DNA of 64,000 nucleotides from Ascaris suum (lineage: Eukaryota; Nematoda; Chromadorea; Rhabditida; Ascarididae). Under the pieces are notes generated by a model, which was given only the letters and a program-made list of their open reading frames with translations, was not told the origin of the DNA and ran no database searches. The stretch is from the NCBI GenBank assembly GCA_013433145.1, contig CM024185.1:4476501-4540500 (forward strand), written 5' to 3'. The position numbers and the translations under genes are program-made. Positions 63,078 to 64,000 of this stretch are shown here, one piece after another (position 1 is the stretch's first letter; each line of letters starts with the position of its first letter).

Positions 63078-64000
63078 TAAGGCGGCCACCTTACAGATTC
63101 TTATTTACGTTTATTACCTAACATTTACCTTAGAAAATGCTATTTCTCTATTTCACCGCCTAGTTTAAAACAGAATGAACCCGTATTTCCTCAGCAATAT
63201 TTTAAAGACGCTCTATCATCAAAACTTTAGTTCAATGCAAGTGTAACTAAAGCAATTAGTCAGATCTGTTCAACACTTTAGAGGTCATATCACACATCAG
63301 CTCTCCAGCAAATCCCTTTTTCCTGCCAATATCCCTTTTTTAGCCAACATGATCAGTTAATTTTTACCAAGCGAATTGGTCGATTGTAACATTCGAAAAT
63401 TCTTAACCGAGATAGTGTCAGATAAACCCCTCCCTCTTCGTTGCACTCAAAGCATAAAGCAGTTGTTACCAAATTATCGTATACAATTGCTTCACTTTAA
63501 CTGCTTTTGTTCTGATAAAGACATTAATATAGAGCAACGGTATAACACCATTATGCCTTCCCATAATCTTACAACACTGAAATCTTTCAACGATCTCAGC
63601 AAAACGCATTGTCAAATTATAAAAAGCGCATACCGCCACGACTTGATTTCGATGGAGCCGACAAAAACGAATGTGTTGTATCTGAATGTGATACATCTAT
63701 ATGATGTGCTGAACCCTTGGCACGAACCATTCTGCAAAGTACCATTAATCGACAAACTAATACGTAAAAAAATAACAAACTGAAAGTGCACTAACAGAAC
63801 AAATTGAAGCAAAATAGGTGAACGAAGCGAACAAGCACAACAGATGTCTCTGATAATATGCGAAAAGCACTTTAATTGGTCAAACATAGGTGACGATGCT
63901 CAACTCTTGAAGAGAGAGACAGTGGAAGTGAGAGCTAATATAGCTCCAATTTAAAACAGAATCATATTTTTCATTCATGAATATTATATAATCGACTCAA
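63078..64000. other. Region upstream of the CenH3-like gene
   Basis: A candidate acceptor ctgtaag ends at 63091, 14 bases before the presumed first ATG, and may be the trans-splice site. A 135-codon plus-strand frame at 63376-63783 has no recognisable motif; its opposite strand is also open over 63466-63887, so chance is likely. No other feature is seen. Confidence 0.35.

Noticed and set aside
63376..63783. 135-codon plus-strand frame
   Set aside because: The opposite strand is open over most of the same stretch and neither reading shows a family motif; chance openness is more likely.

Overview
This is AT-rich animal DNA with intron-containing genes, and a nematode is the best fit. Introns start with GT and end in short pyrimidine-rich AG sites. 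Small SH2-tyrosine kinases of the Fer-like type are typical of nematodes. Two genes have a strong splice acceptor just before the first ATG with no upstream exon visible, as expected for spliced-leader trans-splicing. I cannot name the species. All gene models were spliced by hand from reading phase and conserved motifs; nothing was aligned by computer.

Layout: 1-6400 holds no gene I can support. 6454-9685 (+) is a six-exon gene for a 280-residue four-helix membrane protein of unknown family. 11343-19046 (+) is a fourteen-exon SH2-tyrosine kinase with a long C-terminal tail and a glycine in place of the HRD arginine. 19047-22968 is intergenic and holds a perfect 16-bp hairpin. 22969-27898 (-) is a complete seven-exon hyaluronidase/chondroitin hydrolase. 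27899-41530 is a gene-poor desert of simple repeats, G or C runs and a MITE-like element. 41531-55729 (-) is the glutamine-dependent NAD+ synthetase, with one short exon unresolved. 55730-60279 has only unassigned ORFs. 60280-63077 (-) is a four-exon, 148-residue variant histone H3 whose loop 1 is two residues longer than in H3, so probably a centromeric H3 (CenH3). 63078-64000 has no supported gene.

The genes have unrelated jobs (membrane protein, signalling kinase, matrix glycosidase, NAD synthesis, chromatin) and do not form a pathway. The CenH3 and NAD synthetase genes lie on the same strand 4.5 kb apart; the kinase and the hyaluronidase are convergent. The points most worth following are the CenH3-like histone, the non-RD kinase without an activation-loop tyrosine, an apparent CGG splice acceptor in that kinase, and an NAD synthetase that departs from the usual GGSSREN segment.
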